DNA from: Spartinivicinus ruber
GTDB taxonomy: Bacteria > Pseudomonadota > Gammaproteobacteria > Pseudomonadales > Zooshikellaceae
Direction of reading: 5' to 3'
Length of the DNA: 64,000 nucleotides
Assembly: GCF_011009015.1 (NCBI RefSeq)
Contig: NZ_CP048878.1
Location: 671,501 to 735,500 of the forward strand
In this document: positions 29,197 to 39,277 of the stretch, one piece after another
Numbering within the stretch: the first letter of the stretch is position 1
Layout of the letters: every line of letters begins with the position of its first letter
Made by a program: the position numbers and the translations under genes
The notes under the pieces: generated by a model
What the model saw: the letters and a program-made list of their open reading frames with translations, nothing else
Databases searched by the model: none
Told to the model about the DNA's origin: nothing

Positions 29197-31026
29197 ATGC
29201 ATCCAATAGTAGAACAAGTAACCCAACGGGTGATCGAGAGAAGCCGAAGCTCTCGACAAGCTTACCTGCAAGCGATGCAGCATGCAGAGCAAAAGGGTCC
29301 TCATCGTGGCGTACTATCCTGTGGCAACCTGGCCCATGGCTTTGCAGCTTGCTCTGGTGGAGACAAGCAGGCACTGAAAATGATGAACCAAGCTAACATT
29401 GGTATTATTTCGTCATATAACGACATGTTATCTGCTCACCAACCCTTGGAAGCATTTCCTGAACTCATTAAACAAGCTGCTCATGAAATTGGCTCTGTGG
29501 CCCAGTTTGCAGGTGGTGTACCCGCAATGTGTGATGGGGTTACCCAAGGTCAACCAGGTATGGAGCTTAGCTTGTTTAGTCGTGATGTGATTGCTATGGC
29601 TACAGCAGTAGCGCTTTCCCACAATATGTTTGATTCAGCGTTGTGTTTAGGCGTGTGCGATAAAATTGTGCCTGGGTTATTCATTGGGGCTCTGCGCTTT
29701 GGTCACTTACCCATAATTTTTGTGCCAGCAGGTCCAATGCCATCAGGTTTACCAAATAAGGAAAAGGCTAGGATTCGTCAGTTGTTTGCAGAAGGTAAGG
29801 TGGGCAGAGAGGAGTTACTGGAAGCGGAGTCTGAGTCTTACCATGGCCCAGGTACTTGTACTTTTTACGGCACAGCGAACAGTAATCAGTTGTTGGTTGA
29901 AGTGATGGGGTTACACTTACCAGGGGCTTCCTTTATTAATCCCAACACTCCATTACGTGATGAGCTGACCAAAGAAGCAACTCGACAAGCGGCTCGAATC
30001 ACTGCATTAGGTAGTGATTTTACGCCAATGTATCAAGTGATATCTGAAAAGACGATTGTTAACGCCGTAATTGCATTGTTGGCGACTGGTGGTTCTACTA
30101 ACCACACCATGCATTTGGTGGCGATGGCTGCAGCAGCAGGAATAAAAATTACCTGGGATGACTTTTCTGAGCTTTCTGCGGTGGTGCCTTTATTAACCAA
30201 AATCTATCCTAACGGGCAGGCAGATATTAATCACTTTCAAGCTGCGGGTGGTATGGCCTTTTTAATTCGTGAGCTACTGGATAATGGTTTGCTTCATGAT
30301 GATGTCACAACTGTTGTTGGTGAAGGACTTCGCCAATATACGCAAGAGCCTTTTTTAGATGGAGATAAATTAGTGTGGCGAGATGGGGTTAAGAAAACCC
30401 ATAATGCTGATGTATTGCGACCTGTTGCTGAGCCGTTTAGTCCAGAAGGAGGCTTAAAAGTATTAAATGGTAATTTAGGTCGTGGTGTTATCAAAGTATC
30501 TGCAGTAGCTAAAGAAAATCAAATCGTCGAAGCACCTGCCGTTATTTTTCATGATCAAAATGATCTGGCTGAAGCGTTTAAACGTGGGGAACTGGAAAAA
30601 GATTTTATTGCGGTGGTTCGATTCCAAGGGCCTCAGGCGATTGGTATGCCAGAATTACATAAACTGACGCCTTATTTGGGGGTGTTACAAGATAAAGGTT
30701 TTAAAGTGGCTTTAGTTACTGATGGCCGAATGTCAGGTGCTTCTGGTAAAGTGCCTGCCGCTATTCATGTGTATCCTGAAGCCGCCCAGAATGGTCCTAT
30801 AGCCAAGCTGCAAGATGGCGATGTCGTGCGGTTAAATGCACAAACAGGTGAGTTGACTGCATTAGTCGATGAAAAAGACTGGCAGCAGCGTACAGCAGTT
30901 GAAGTGGACTTGGCTCACTCGCATCAAGGAATGGGTAGAGAACTGTTTGGGCAAATGCGTGCTTTTGCTAGTGGTGCAGAGCAGGGGGCTTCAGTGTTTG
31001 GTTTTGCGAATGAGGAAATTGAATGA
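29197..31026 (+). CDS. edd: 6-phosphogluconate dehydratase
   Basis: 609 residues, the usual Edd length. It converts 6-phosphogluconate to KDPG with a 4Fe-4S cluster. IlvD/Edd hallmarks: [16 protein letters not shown] near residue 45, [28 protein letters not shown], and [22 protein letters not shown] near residue 510. Its stop overlaps the glk start by four bases (ATGA), indicating coupled translation. Confidence 0.96.
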   Translation: MHPIVEQVTQRVIERSRSSRQAYLQAMQHAEQKGPHRGVLSCGNLAHGFAACSGGDKQALKMMNQANIGIISSYNDMLSAHQPLEAFPELIKQAAHEIGSVAQFAGGVPAMCDGVTQGQPGMELSLFSRDVIAMATAVALSHNMFDSALCLGVCDKIVPGLFIGALRFGHLPIIFVPAGPMPSGLPNKEKARIRQLFAEGKVGREELLEAESESYHGPGTCTFYGTANSNQLLVEVMGLHLPGASFINPNTPLRDELTKEATRQAARITALGSDFTPMYQVISEKTIVNAVIALLATGGSTNHTMHLVAMAAAAGIKITWDDFSELSAVVPLLTKIYPNGQADINHFQAAGGMAFLIRELLDNGLLHDDVTTVVGEGLRQYTQEPFLDGDKLVWRDGVKKTHNADVLRPVAEPFSPEGGLKVLNGNLGRGVIKVSAVAKENQIVEAPAVIFHDQNDLAEAFKRGELEKDFIAVVRFQGPQAIGMPELHKLTPYLGVLQDKGFKVALVTDGRMSGASGKVPAAIHVYPEAAQNGPIAKLQDGDVVRLNAQTGELTALVDEKDWQQRTAVEVDLAHSHQGMGRELFGQMRAFASGAEQGASVFGFANEEIE

Positions 31027-31985
31027 ACCAGCCCGTTGTCGTTGGGGATATTGGGGGTACTAACGCCCGGTTTGCTATGGTATTGGACGGGGGAGTACAG
31101 CCTGAATTAATTAAAGTGCTCCCCTGTGCAGATTATAAAAATATGCCAGATGCTTTAGCTGATTATTTATCATCAGTAGGAAACCCTGATATCAAACAAG
31201 CTTGCTTGTCGTTTGCTTGTCCTATTCATCAAGACCAAATCAAAATGACCAATAACCATTGGGATTTTTCCCGGTCAGCGGTACAACAGCAGTTTGGTTT
31301 TGATTCATTCAAAGTGATTAATGACTTTACAGCACTTGCTTTGTCTGTCCCCTATTTAACTGATGATGAATTAATGAAAATAGGTGGTGGAGAAGTCGTT
31401 GCCAATAAAACCAAATTAGTCATTGGCCCTGGAACCGGGTTAGGTATGGCCGGTTTGGCTGCTACCAGTAGTGGCTGGTTAGCTTTGTCTGGTGAGGGTG
31501 GCCATGTAGATTTTGCGCCTCGTAATAAGTTTGAAATGGGGGTGCTGGAAGTTTTTTTAAAAAAATATCCAAGGGTCTCTGTAGAAAGGTTGCTGTGTGG
31601 AGCAGGTTTGGTTGATTTATATGAAGCCCATTGTCAGTTAAATGGCCAGCCCATAAAACAGCAAACGGCAGCAGATATTTCGTCTAAAGCTTTAGGTGAC
31701 GAAAATTCAATAGAGCATCAGGTGCTAGCCCATTTCTGTGATTTATTAGGAGCGGCTGCAGGTAATGCGGCGCTGACTTTAGGTGCCGAAGGTGGGGTAT
31801 ATATAATGGGTGGTATCATTCCTCGCATTAAGGATTTTTTTGCAGAAAGTCAGTTTAGACAGTCTTTTGAAAATAAAGGGCGTTTACAAAACTACGCAGA
31901 AAAAATACCTACCTATTTAGTATTGAGTGAATATCCTGGGTTGATTGGTGCAGCCGCTGCACTTGATAATAATTATATTAATTAA
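31023..31985 (+). CDS. glk: Glucokinase
   Basis: 320 residues, matching E. coli Glk length. ATP-phosphate motif [14 protein letters not shown] at residues 6-19, catalytic Asp in [22 protein letters not shown] and [13 protein letters not shown]. It phosphorylates imported glucose, feeding Zwf. It is translationally coupled to edd, as in the edd-glk operons of Pseudomonas. Confidence 0.95.
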   Translation: MNQPVVVGDIGGTNARFAMVLDGGVQPELIKVLPCADYKNMPDALADYLSSVGNPDIKQACLSFACPIHQDQIKMTNNHWDFSRSAVQQQFGFDSFKVINDFTALALSVPYLTDDELMKIGGGEVVANKTKLVIGPGTGLGMAGLAATSSGWLALSGEGGHVDFAPRNKFEMGVLEVFLKKYPRVSVERLLCGAGLVDLYEAHCQLNGQPIKQQTAADISSKALGDENSIEHQVLAHFCDLLGAAAGNAALTLGAEGGVYIMGGIIPRIKDFFAESQFRQSFENKGRLQNYAEKIPTYLVLSEYPGLIGAAAALDNNYIN

Positions 31986-32005
31986 GTTCTTATTGCAAGA
32001 AAATA

Positions 32006-32027
32006 GTGGTGCATATGCATGCACCAC
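32006..32027. terminator. GTGGTGC-type stem-loop after glk
   Basis: A 9-bp perfect stem, GTGGTGCAT and ATGCACCAC, with loop ATGC lies 21 bp after the glk stop. It is nearly identical to the hairpin at 37007-37028. Probable terminator, although no long T-run follows. Confidence 0.65.
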
Positions 32028-32322
32028 AAGCATACTATCCTTCTAATTAATCCTTCTGGTCTTATCTACAGTAATAAAGAGATATTCTGAAATAATTATT
32101 AGTATTACTAGTTACCCTAATTTTTATTTTGCCTGTTCGCTAAACCATAAAATTAAAGTTATCTTTATTCCTAATCACGTATTTTTTGAGGCTGTCGTTA
32201 CCTGATGGCTGCACCTAAAAGTCATTCGTGTTGGGTATAAAATGACATAGGCATGACATTTCATGATACGTTGTTATGGTATTAAACACATTTAGCTAAA
32301 GTAGATAAGTTAATACCTAATT
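32028..32322. other. Intergenic, AT-rich, nothing recognised
   Basis: About 300 bp between the glk hairpin and the glycoside hydrolase gene. No coding or structured signal stands out. It presumably contains the promoter of the next gene. Confidence 0.4.
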
Positions 32323-33498
32323 ATGAATCACTTTTACATATATGTAATTAGTTGTTTAGTTAATTTTTTAGCTGCAACAGAGTTAAATGCTATTGAGCTT
32401 GTTAATGGTCGTTTTAAGGTTGATTTTAACCCTGAAACCATGGCATTAGTCTGGCAGACCTCATCGGGTGAGTTTGCTGCTAGTGCTGCAAAGACCAAAA
32501 AAATAACGACAAATTTAGAGCAGGTGTCTGCTAGTAGTGTACGATGGCTGTGGTCTAAATTGGGAGTTCAAGGAAAAGCTACTCTTAACAATAATGACCT
32601 ATTCATTAGCTTTGAAAAAATTCGAGAAAGTGAGAAAACTAAACATCTATCCAAACACAAAACTAACCAGTCACACTTTATCCCACAACAAACATTGACA
32701 TGGTTTTCACTCCCGGCAAAAACCACTAATGAGCTATTATTGCCATTAGCTGAAGGCTTTCGTGTACCTGTAAAACACCAAGGTTGGCAACAGTATTTAG
32801 CAAAGGAGTTTGACCAAATAGATACCACTTGGGATTTAAAATTACCCTTTTGGAGTCAAACCACCAGCCAAGGAAAAACTGTTAGTTGGATTTTACTCAA
32901 TCCTTACAATAATAAACTGCATTTTCAGCAAGCAAATGGTCAGTTAAAAATGACTGCTAGTCATACGTTTAATCAGTTAAACTCGGTAGAGCAATTTTCA
33001 GTACTGGTACATTTAGGCAATGACTTATTATCAGGTGCGCGGCGTTATCGACTGTACTTACAACAACAAAATCAACTGCCTTTATTATCTGAAAAACTAG
33101 CCAAGTTAAACGATGGAGAGAAAATTATTGGTGCAACCCACATTTACTTATTTGGCGAACACTTATTGAGTAGGCAAGATGTGAAGAATTGGCGAGGTTT
33201 GATTGAGTACTTAACATCACTCAAATCAAAATGGTTAAGTCAATACTTTTCTAAAGAGCAAAAACAAGTGCTTAAAGAAATTAATCCAAATGCACAATGG
33301 GTTAGCCAGTATCATCAACGCAGTGTGATTGACATGCTTAAGCAAGCACTCACAAAAGTAGTACCAGTTTCTTCTAATCCCAATAAAAGAAATTTTATTG
33401 ATCAACAGTATCAGGCAGCACAAGAACGCAAAAAATTAGCGAAAGAAAAACTGATAGCTTTTCTTAAACCAGCAGTTAACTGGGGGCAGGGATTATCT
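32323..33498 (+). pseudogene. Secreted glycoside hydrolase, 5' part, split by IS
   Basis: 392 codons up to the insertion point. The signal peptide ends near ELNA. The visible part is a beta-rich N-terminal domain (LVNGRFKVDFNPETMALVWQ, WILLNPYNNKLHFQ), followed by the start of the catalytic region. The frame runs six bases into the insertion sequence, adding two foreign residues before its stop. Joined to the 3' part it would give a 764-residue enzyme resembling GH101/GH129-related hydrolases. The family call is moderate. The truncated product lacks the catalytic barrel and is probably inactive. Confidence 0.75.
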
Positions 33499-35332
33499 AG
33501 TGCCTGACCGAAAACTCCTTAATCCCTTCATTGACAAGGCTTACCATACGTAAACACCACCTGAAGTTTACAGCCTTATGTTTGGAGAATGCTTAAAATC
33601 AGCCATTTTTCAGTTAAAATAGGCAAAACTTCGGTGGATACAACAGTATGCGGCACGTACACAACCCTCAACTTCAGTTTGGTCAAACAGACATCTCAAC
33701 GATTCATTTTGACCCTAAATCCCGAGATGATATTCCCCAAGCGCTGAGAGGCTTGCAACACCTGTATTGTACTGATGAGCTTCGAAACCAGGTGTTTAGC
33801 ATTATTGAAGAGGAGATGGCCAGCCGGGCCAACCCAATGCTAGGGCGCCCTGGGATGGATTGGTGGAAAATACTGGTGATGGGGATACTCCGGCTGAATT
33901 TAAATTGTGATTTTGACCGTTTGCATGAACTGGTGAATCAACATCGAACCATCAGGGCCATGTTGGGTCATGGAGAGCATTGGGAAGATTTAACGCCCTA
34001 CCATATCCAAACACTCAAAGATAATGTCCCGCTGCTAACCCCGGAGATGCTAGATAAAATTAATACCCTCGTGGTTGAGTCAGGTCATGCCCTGTTAAAA
34101 AAAACACTGAAGAAAGCTTGCGGGGCCGCTGTGACTCATTTGTAGTTAAAACGACGGTCCATTACCCTACCGATATTCATTTATTATGGGATGCTTTACG
34201 AAAAGTGATATTGCTGATCAGTCGGCTATGTGAATGCTACGGGCTGAGTGATTGGCGACAATATCGGTATAATTTAAAGGCACTTAAAAGATGTTTCAGA
34301 CAAGCGCAGAAAAGCAATCAAGCGAAAGGTAAAAAATCAGCGGCAGCCAAGCAGGCTGCCTATCGGCACTATGTCACCCACGCCAAAGGGCTTATGCAAA
34401 AGGCCCAATACACCTTAGCCAAATTATCAGCATTGTCTGCGCCGGTCTGGGAGTTACGAAACATTCATCATTACCTGAGCCATGGGCAACGCCAAGCCTC
34501 TCAATGCTGGCGACGGGTGATTGAAGGAGAAGTCATCCCCCAAGATGAAAAAGTGTATTCAATTTTTCAACCACATACAGAGTGGATAAGTAAAGGTAAG
34601 GCTGGCGTGCCTGTTGAATTAGGCATCAAAGTCTGTGTACTAGAGAGCCAAGCAGGTTTTATTCTGTACCATCGCGTGATGGAAAATGAGCAAGATGTCG
34701 ACGTAGCAGTAGACATGGTGAAAGCCACAAAGGCTAAATTTCCTTTACTCCGTCAGTGTAGCTTTGATAAAGGCTTTTATTCATCGAAAAACCAATTGAA
34801 ATTGGAGAAAGAATTAGATCAGGTTGTGCTACCTAAAAAAGGGCGTTTAACAGTTAAAGAAAAAGCAGATGAAAATGAAGACCAGTTTAAAAAAGCAAGA
34901 AAACAACATTCAGCTGTAGAGTCTGCCATTAATGCCCTAGAAGTCCATGGACTTGATCGATGCCCTGACCATAGCATTCGTGGGTTTAAGCGCTATGTGT
35001 CACTGGCCGTGTTGGGACGGAATATCCAAAAGTTAGGGGTTATTCTTTACCAACAAGAAAAAGAAAAACGCTATCGCCAAGCAAAAAGTTCACGTCGAAA
35101 AGCCGCGTAATAAATATTTTGCCAATAAACAAAGCATTATCATCTAGTCATAAAGTCACTCTAGAGGGGGCAGCCTGCTTAAAATTAAGCAACTCCACCC
35201 TTTCTTGTGGATAAAAAACCCTATTTTTACTGGAAAGCTATTTTTGCTAGCAAAAATAGCTATTGTTAATAAGCATATTGTTAAACAATTTATAATCCTA
35301 AGAGCAATTTACGGCTTTTTCTGTCAGGCACT
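33499..35332 (+). mobile_element. ISNCY-type insertion sequence, 1834 bp
   Basis: The ends are AGTGCCTGACCGAAAA on the left and the inverted AGTGCCTGACAGAAAA on the right, 15 of 16 identical. A 4-bp direct repeat ATCT flanks it (33495-33498 and 35333-35336). It contains a two-frame transposase. Intact ends and a matching duplication indicate a fairly recent insertion. Confidence 0.9.
33648..35110 (+). CDS. ISNCY-type transposase in two frames
   Basis: Frame 1 (33648-34145, 165 codons) holds the N-terminal domain (GRPGMDWWKILVMGILRLNLNCDF). Frame 2, in -1 register, continues with LRGRCDSFVVKTTVHYPTDIHLLWDA and the catalytic region CSFDKGFYSSKNQ to 35110. Homologues have these joined. The junction is eight A residues at 34097-34104, in phase as A-AAA-AAA, a classical -1 slippery heptamer. 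Either programmed frameshifting makes the full protein or a one-base indel has killed it. Confidence 0.8.
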
Positions 35333-35336
35333 ATCT

Positions 35337-36455
35337 AAACCTGTCATAGAGGCTTTGCAAACAGCCAAATTGAATAAATTGTTATTGCTGACCCCCAGTT
35401 GGACTCCGGCTTTTTATCATCCAGAAGCTGTCACAGCAGCAAAACAGGCTGGCTATTTAATAGGTACCTATGACTCGTATAATACAGCAATACCGATGGG
35501 TGTAAATGATAATTGGCTGACTGCACAGATACCAAGTCAGTTACGGGAAAACTGTGCCATTGTTAAAAAAGATGGCCATAAAAAAATGGGCTTTCAAGGA
35601 AAAGGGGTGTATACCAATCCAAAGTGTATGCAAGCTTATTTCCAGCAGCGTTCCACGAAAATAATGCGCTATGGCGGTTTTAATAGTTTATTTTTGGATG
35701 CTGATGCCACTGGAATGCTTTATGAGGACTACCAGCCCAAACGTTTACACTCCCAGTCGACAATGGCAAAAGGATTTAATTATCGCTTGCAGTGGTTCGT
35801 GGATCGATATCAAGTACCGTTAGGCTCTGAAGATGGTAACGCAATTAATACGTCATCAATATTGTTTGCTCATGGCATTCAAACCATGGGATTTGGCTGG
35901 CTCGACCCAGACATGCGTAAAAATAAGCAATCACCATACTATCTTGGTGCCTGGTGGCCAGATGATGAGCCGCAGGTTTTCTTTAAGCCTGTTCAAGTCA
36001 AAGCACCTTATAAAGATTTGTTGTTCGCGCCTGAGTATAAGCTACCGTTATATCAAGCAGTCTTTCATGATGCTGTTATTAATGGCTTCCATTGGGGAGC
36101 AGACAGCTTAAAGTTTACCGATGTGAAAGTGGTACGTGATTTAACCGCCATGTTATATAACACACCGCCAATGTTGCATATTAGTCGTAATAGCCTAAAA
36201 AAACGGTTGCCTGTTTTAAAGCACTACGCGAAAGGATTTCAATTAACCCATGAAAAACTTTGGGATAAGACTTTAGTTAAATTTGTTGATTTAACAAAAA
36301 ACCGTCAAGTGCAGCAAACCATGTTTAGTGATGGTTCCACGATTACAGCAAATTTTAGCAGTAAAGATTATCTGCTAAACAAGCAAGTGGTGAAGCCCAA
36401 TATGGTAGTGATGCATTTCAGTGATGGTTCGGTATTCAATTGGAAAAGTAATTAA
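35337..36455 (+). pseudogene. Glycoside hydrolase, 3' catalytic part after IS
   Basis: 372 codons in frame with the 5' part once the element and one ATCT are removed: the joint reads NWGQGLS|KPVIEALQ. Barrel motifs include LLLLTPSWTPAFYHPE, AGYLIGTYDSYNTAIP, FLDADATGMLYEDY and GSEDGNAIN, whose Asp and Glu are plausible catalytic acids of a GH101/GH129-like enzyme. The frame stays open upstream to 35205 only through IS sequence. Confidence 0.75.
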
Positions 36456-36699
36456 TATATTGGATATCAATAGCTCTTCTGGTGTTAGAGCTTCTAAAAG
36501 TATTTACCTTTATCAAGGAAGCGGTAAGTTCATATATAATTAGAGAAAGTAGTATATAAATTAAGTCCTATAAGTATTTATACGTGACAGCATGTAGGTT
36601 TGTTGAATTTAAAGTTACATTCATGTAACGTTTGATTTGAATTTTGTAAATCATTGGTAGCTTTTTTCTCTAGGTATTTACATAGTTGGATGATTTATT

Positions 36700-36984
36700 G
36701 TGAAAGAAAAATTGATATTGTTTTTTATTGGTTCAGTTTTGCTCAGTGGTTGTAGTGGGCAATGGATAAGGAATGCAGTTGGTGGCTTGCCAAAGGGAAC
36801 ATACACATTTTATGCTTATAAAGAAGGTCGAGTTATTGCATCTGAAGAACACCATATTGAAGATAAATTTAATCTTGGCAGTAGAATTACAAAAATGTGT
36901 GATAATTATCCAACAGCTGATATTGCTAAAGCCAAAAATCCTGATGGGCTATTTGTCAGTAGATATTCTTGTAATTCTCGTTAG
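36700..36984 (+). CDS. Small lipoprotein, unknown function
   Basis: 94 residues from a GTG start. Lipobox LSGC (Cys about 19), mature part about 76 residues with two further cysteines (KMCDNY and RYSCNSR). FYAYKEGRVIASEEHHIED is the best-conserved-looking segment. Ser-Gly after the lipid cysteine predicts the outer membrane. The family is not recognised. Confidence 0.7.
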   Translation: MKEKLILFFIGSVLLSGCSGQWIRNAVGGLPKGTYTFYAYKEGRVIASEEHHIEDKFNLGSRITKMCDNYPTADIAKAKNPDGLFVSRYSCNSR

Positions 36985-37006
36985 ATTAAAGCTTTGATAA
37001 AAAACA

Positions 37007-37028
37007 GTGGTGCATATGTATGCACCAC
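37007..37028. terminator. GTGGTGC-type stem-loop after the slipin gene
   Basis: A 22-base hairpin has arms GTGGTGCAT and ATGCACCAC (loop ATGT). On the minus strand it is followed by TGTTTTTTATC, a good intrinsic terminator for the slipin gene, and it also ends the convergent lipoprotein gene. It differs by one base from the hairpin after glk. Confidence 0.85.
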
Positions 37029-37033
37029 AGAAT

Positions 37034-38572
37034 TTATTTTAGTTTCACTAATCCATTCATTAATTGTTCCAATCCTCCATATACATTCAGTTGATCAATT
37101 CTTTCAGCTACTTTTTCCAGCGACTCCAGCTCTTTCAGGCGCAGCAACGTTGGGTTGCCTTCCATTACTTTAGCGGTGTTTTGCAAGCTACGGGTAGCAG
37201 CCGTTTCTTCGCGACGTTTGATGCTGTTAGCTTCTGCAGATTTCTGGGCATTAACCACTTGGTTGAGAATTTCCTTCATCTCACCAGGCAAGATAATGTC
37301 CTTTATTCCCAGCTGACCAAGCTCTATCCCGATAGATGATAAGTGCTGTGCAGATTGCTTTAGCAATAGCTGGTTAACCAGCTCTTTATCCATCAACAAG
37401 TCGTCCAGGTTTCGTGTGCCTATGGCTTCTCTCAAAGCTAGTTGTAAAGTACGGTAAATAAACTCATTAACATTGTTAACGTTTTCAAAAGCCATTACCG
37501 CATCTAAAATACGATAGTTGGCGTTTAGGTTAACCCGCACACTAACGCGATCTTTGGTTAATATTTCTTGCCCGCTAATTTCAGCAGTTTGCCAGCGTAG
37601 ATCAAACTGTTTTATTTCCAATTGACGACCAAATGGCCAAAAAGCATGCAAGCCTGTACTCAGGGTATTAACTAATTGACCATCTTGTAGCAGCAGACCA
37701 ATGTGCTGTTGAGCAATTGAGGTCATTAGCCATTGGCCACTTAATATCTGGCGTAAACTATCCAGTAATGACTTAGTTACACGAAAGTTGCTACTGATAT
37801 CAACCAGGTCAAGCTCCCATACTTTATTTTGCTGCCAAACAGCTACTTCGATATTAGGTGCCAACAATTGATTAAAGCGACGTTGACCATGTTGTACTTC
37901 ATACAAAAGTCCAACTTGCTGAGCTTCAGTTTTAAATAGTGCAATTTGCTCGGCTACCGCAGGAATTTCTAACCAGTTTTCCTGCAGTATATAATCAAGC
38001 TTTAACCCTTTACGGGTATCTATCATGACTACATCAATTTTACGTTGATATTGCCAAACACCAAATTCACCTTCACCTTGCAAGTCGATAAGTTGGCTAT
38101 CAACATAAATTAATGCAACAAATCCTGCGCTAACTTTATGGGTGGTTACGTTGTTGGTATTGGCATTAATAACAGTTTGCTCTTTGTTTGTTAACTGCCA
38201 CAGCAAGCTATCTTCAATGTAAAAACTATTTTCTATGTTAATGGTACGTACTTCAACATCATCTAAATCTTTCCACAAATAGTGGGTAGTAGCTGGGTTT
38301 AATAATTGCCATAGTTGACCGTGTTTATAAACTAACCCAACTTCAAAACGGCCTAATTCCAGTTTATCGAAACTTTGCAAAAATGCTGGTTCTTTCAGCC
38401 ATTGCTCTATATTACTGTCAGCAAAACATATTGATTCTGTACTAATAAGCGCTACTTCATCATATTGCCAAGCTGGCAGATAATGTACACCTGTCGGTAG
38501 AACTTTGTTTAACCTTTTATCTTTAACAATAATTAGCCGTTCATTAAGGCCAACAACCATTTTCTTAAACAC
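37034..38572 (-). CDS. Slipin-family (SPFH/band 7) protein
   Basis: 512 residues. The C-terminal half is the SPFH domain: VVGLNERLIIVKDKRL-type strands are repeated, then ILTKDRVSVRVNLNANYRI, LQLALREAIGTRNLDDLL, GIELGQLGIKDIILPGEMKEILNQV and a helical tail AQKSAEANSIKRREETAATR. An extra N-terminal region of about 270 residues holds repeated strand-rich modules, and no membrane segment is obvious. Start GTG 38572 has GGAG seven bases upstream. It is the first protein gene downstream of the tRNA-like region on the same strand, opposite rtcR. Confidence 0.85.
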   Translation of the reverse strand: MFKKMVVGLNERLIIVKDKRLNKVLPTGVHYLPAWQYDEVALISTESICFADSNIEQWLKEPAFLQSFDKLELGRFEVGLVYKHGQLWQLLNPATTHYLWKDLDDVEVRTINIENSFYIEDSLLWQLTNKEQTVINANTNNVTTHKVSAGFVALIYVDSQLIDLQGEGEFGVWQYQRKIDVVMIDTRKGLKLDYILQENWLEIPAVAEQIALFKTEAQQVGLLYEVQHGQRRFNQLLAPNIEVAVWQQNKVWELDLVDISSNFRVTKSLLDSLRQILSGQWLMTSIAQQHIGLLLQDGQLVNTLSTGLHAFWPFGRQLEIKQFDLRWQTAEISGQEILTKDRVSVRVNLNANYRILDAVMAFENVNNVNEFIYRTLQLALREAIGTRNLDDLLMDKELVNQLLLKQSAQHLSSIGIELGQLGIKDIILPGEMKEILNQVVNAQKSAEANSIKRREETAATRSLQNTAKVMEGNPTLLRLKELESLEKVAERIDQLNVYGGLEQLMNGLVKLK

Positions 38573-38615
38573 AATACATCTCCATTAAATCTAAATACCC
38601 TAAAATGCAGGGCTT

Positions 38616-38742
38616 ATTAGTCAAAGTGAAGGGGTTTTAGAGGAGGCCGTCGAGCGATGAAGCCCCATAAGCCTATAGATAATAGGTGATTGGGGTGAAG
38701 AACGACGACAACAAACTCTAAAACTCATTCACGAAGACAAAA
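38616..38742 (+). repeat. 126-bp inverted-repeat element, copy B
   Basis: Same orientation as copy A and strongly similar inside: GAAGGGGTTTTAGAGGAGGC, then CCTATAGATAATAGGTGA. Its termini have drifted from TATACC. With copy C it forms a large inverted repeat separated by about 275 bp, lying between the tRNA-like region and the slipin gene. Confidence 0.75.
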
Positions 38743-38993
38743 GAAGTTAGGGGCGGTTACTTGAGTAGTGGTGGTTAAAGAATGGTTCTCATGCATTAGT
38801 ACTTCTCGTGTGTTTTATCCACAGAATGTAACCCTGCAAGGAATGATTCAAAAACAACCTAAATAATTAAATAACATGTAACTGTTAATACAGCTTAAGT
38901 CACCTTACTAAAATTACCTTCTTTTAAGTATTTGCTTCCTGCATTCACTTTCAGTTTTGGCAAGTTTAATTTTGTTATTTAATTAAGCTAAAC

Positions 38994-39009
38994 AGCGGTA
39001 ACAACCGCT
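38994..39009. other. Short perfect hairpin
   Basis: AGCGGT and ACCGCT arms with loop AACA, immediately before copy C of the repeat. It would be transcribed as a compact hairpin in the leader of the slipin transcript. Role unknown. Confidence 0.4.
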
Positions 39010-39018
39010 AACCTTTTT

Positions 39019-39144
39019 TATACCTTTTGCGAATCGCTTTTAGGTTTTGTTATCATCGTGACTCACCCCAATCACCTATTATCTATAGGCTCATGGGACT
39101 CATCACTTGATGGCCTCCTCTAAAAACCCTTCGCTTTAGGTATA
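39019..39144 (-). repeat. 126-bp inverted-repeat element, copy C
   Basis: Exactly the length of copy A. The ends are TATACCTTTTGCGAA and the inverted TATACCTAAAGCGAA, which gives the clearest terminal repeat of the family. Its orientation is opposite to copies A and B. Confidence 0.8.
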
Positions 39145-39152
39145 TTTTACGG

Positions 39153-39172
39153 AAGACTACTTTCGTAGTCTT
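39153..39172 (-). terminator. GAAA-tetraloop hairpin downstream of the tRNA-like gene
   Basis: The stem is AAGACTAC and GTAGTCTT. Read on the minus strand the loop is GAAA, a stable GNRA tetraloop. It begins 12 bases after the tRNA-like gene and could be its 3' end or a processing barrier. No T-run follows on the minus strand, whereas on the plus strand TTTTACATTT follows. Confidence 0.55.
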
Positions 39173-39183
39173 TTACATTTATA

Positions 39184-39256
39184 TAGCTTGAGAAGGATTT
39201 GAACCTTCTACCCATTGCTCCCTAAGCAACTGCTCTACCAAATGAGCTATCAAGCA
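39184..39256 (-). tRNA. tRNA-like gene, anticodon AGG (Pro-type), no CCA
   Basis: The 73-nt sequence folds as a full cloverleaf. D stem GCTC/GAGC, loop ATTTGGTA, anticodon stem GTTGC/GCAAT with loop TTAGGGA, T stem GAAGG/CCTTC with loop TTCAAAT, and acceptor 6 of 7 pairs (first pair T-T mismatched). U33 and G37 are kept. Anticodon AGG would read CCU. A34 is very rare in bacterial proline tRNAs, CCA is not encoded and the 1-72 pair is broken, so a decoy, sensor or decayed tRNA is as likely as a translating one. Confidence 0.6.
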
Positions 39257-39277
39257 CTGGTTTTAAGCCAGTATTAA

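Noticed and set aside
36773-36997. 74-codon frame inside the lipoprotein gene at 36700
   Set aside because: Shifted frame of a gene with a clear lipobox; its Leu/Ile-rich translation is an artefact.
37034-38572. Reading the slipin as a flotillin or HflK/HflC protein
   Set aside because: No N-terminal membrane anchor or flotillin coiled-coil repeat, and the partner gene expected for HflK/HflC is absent.
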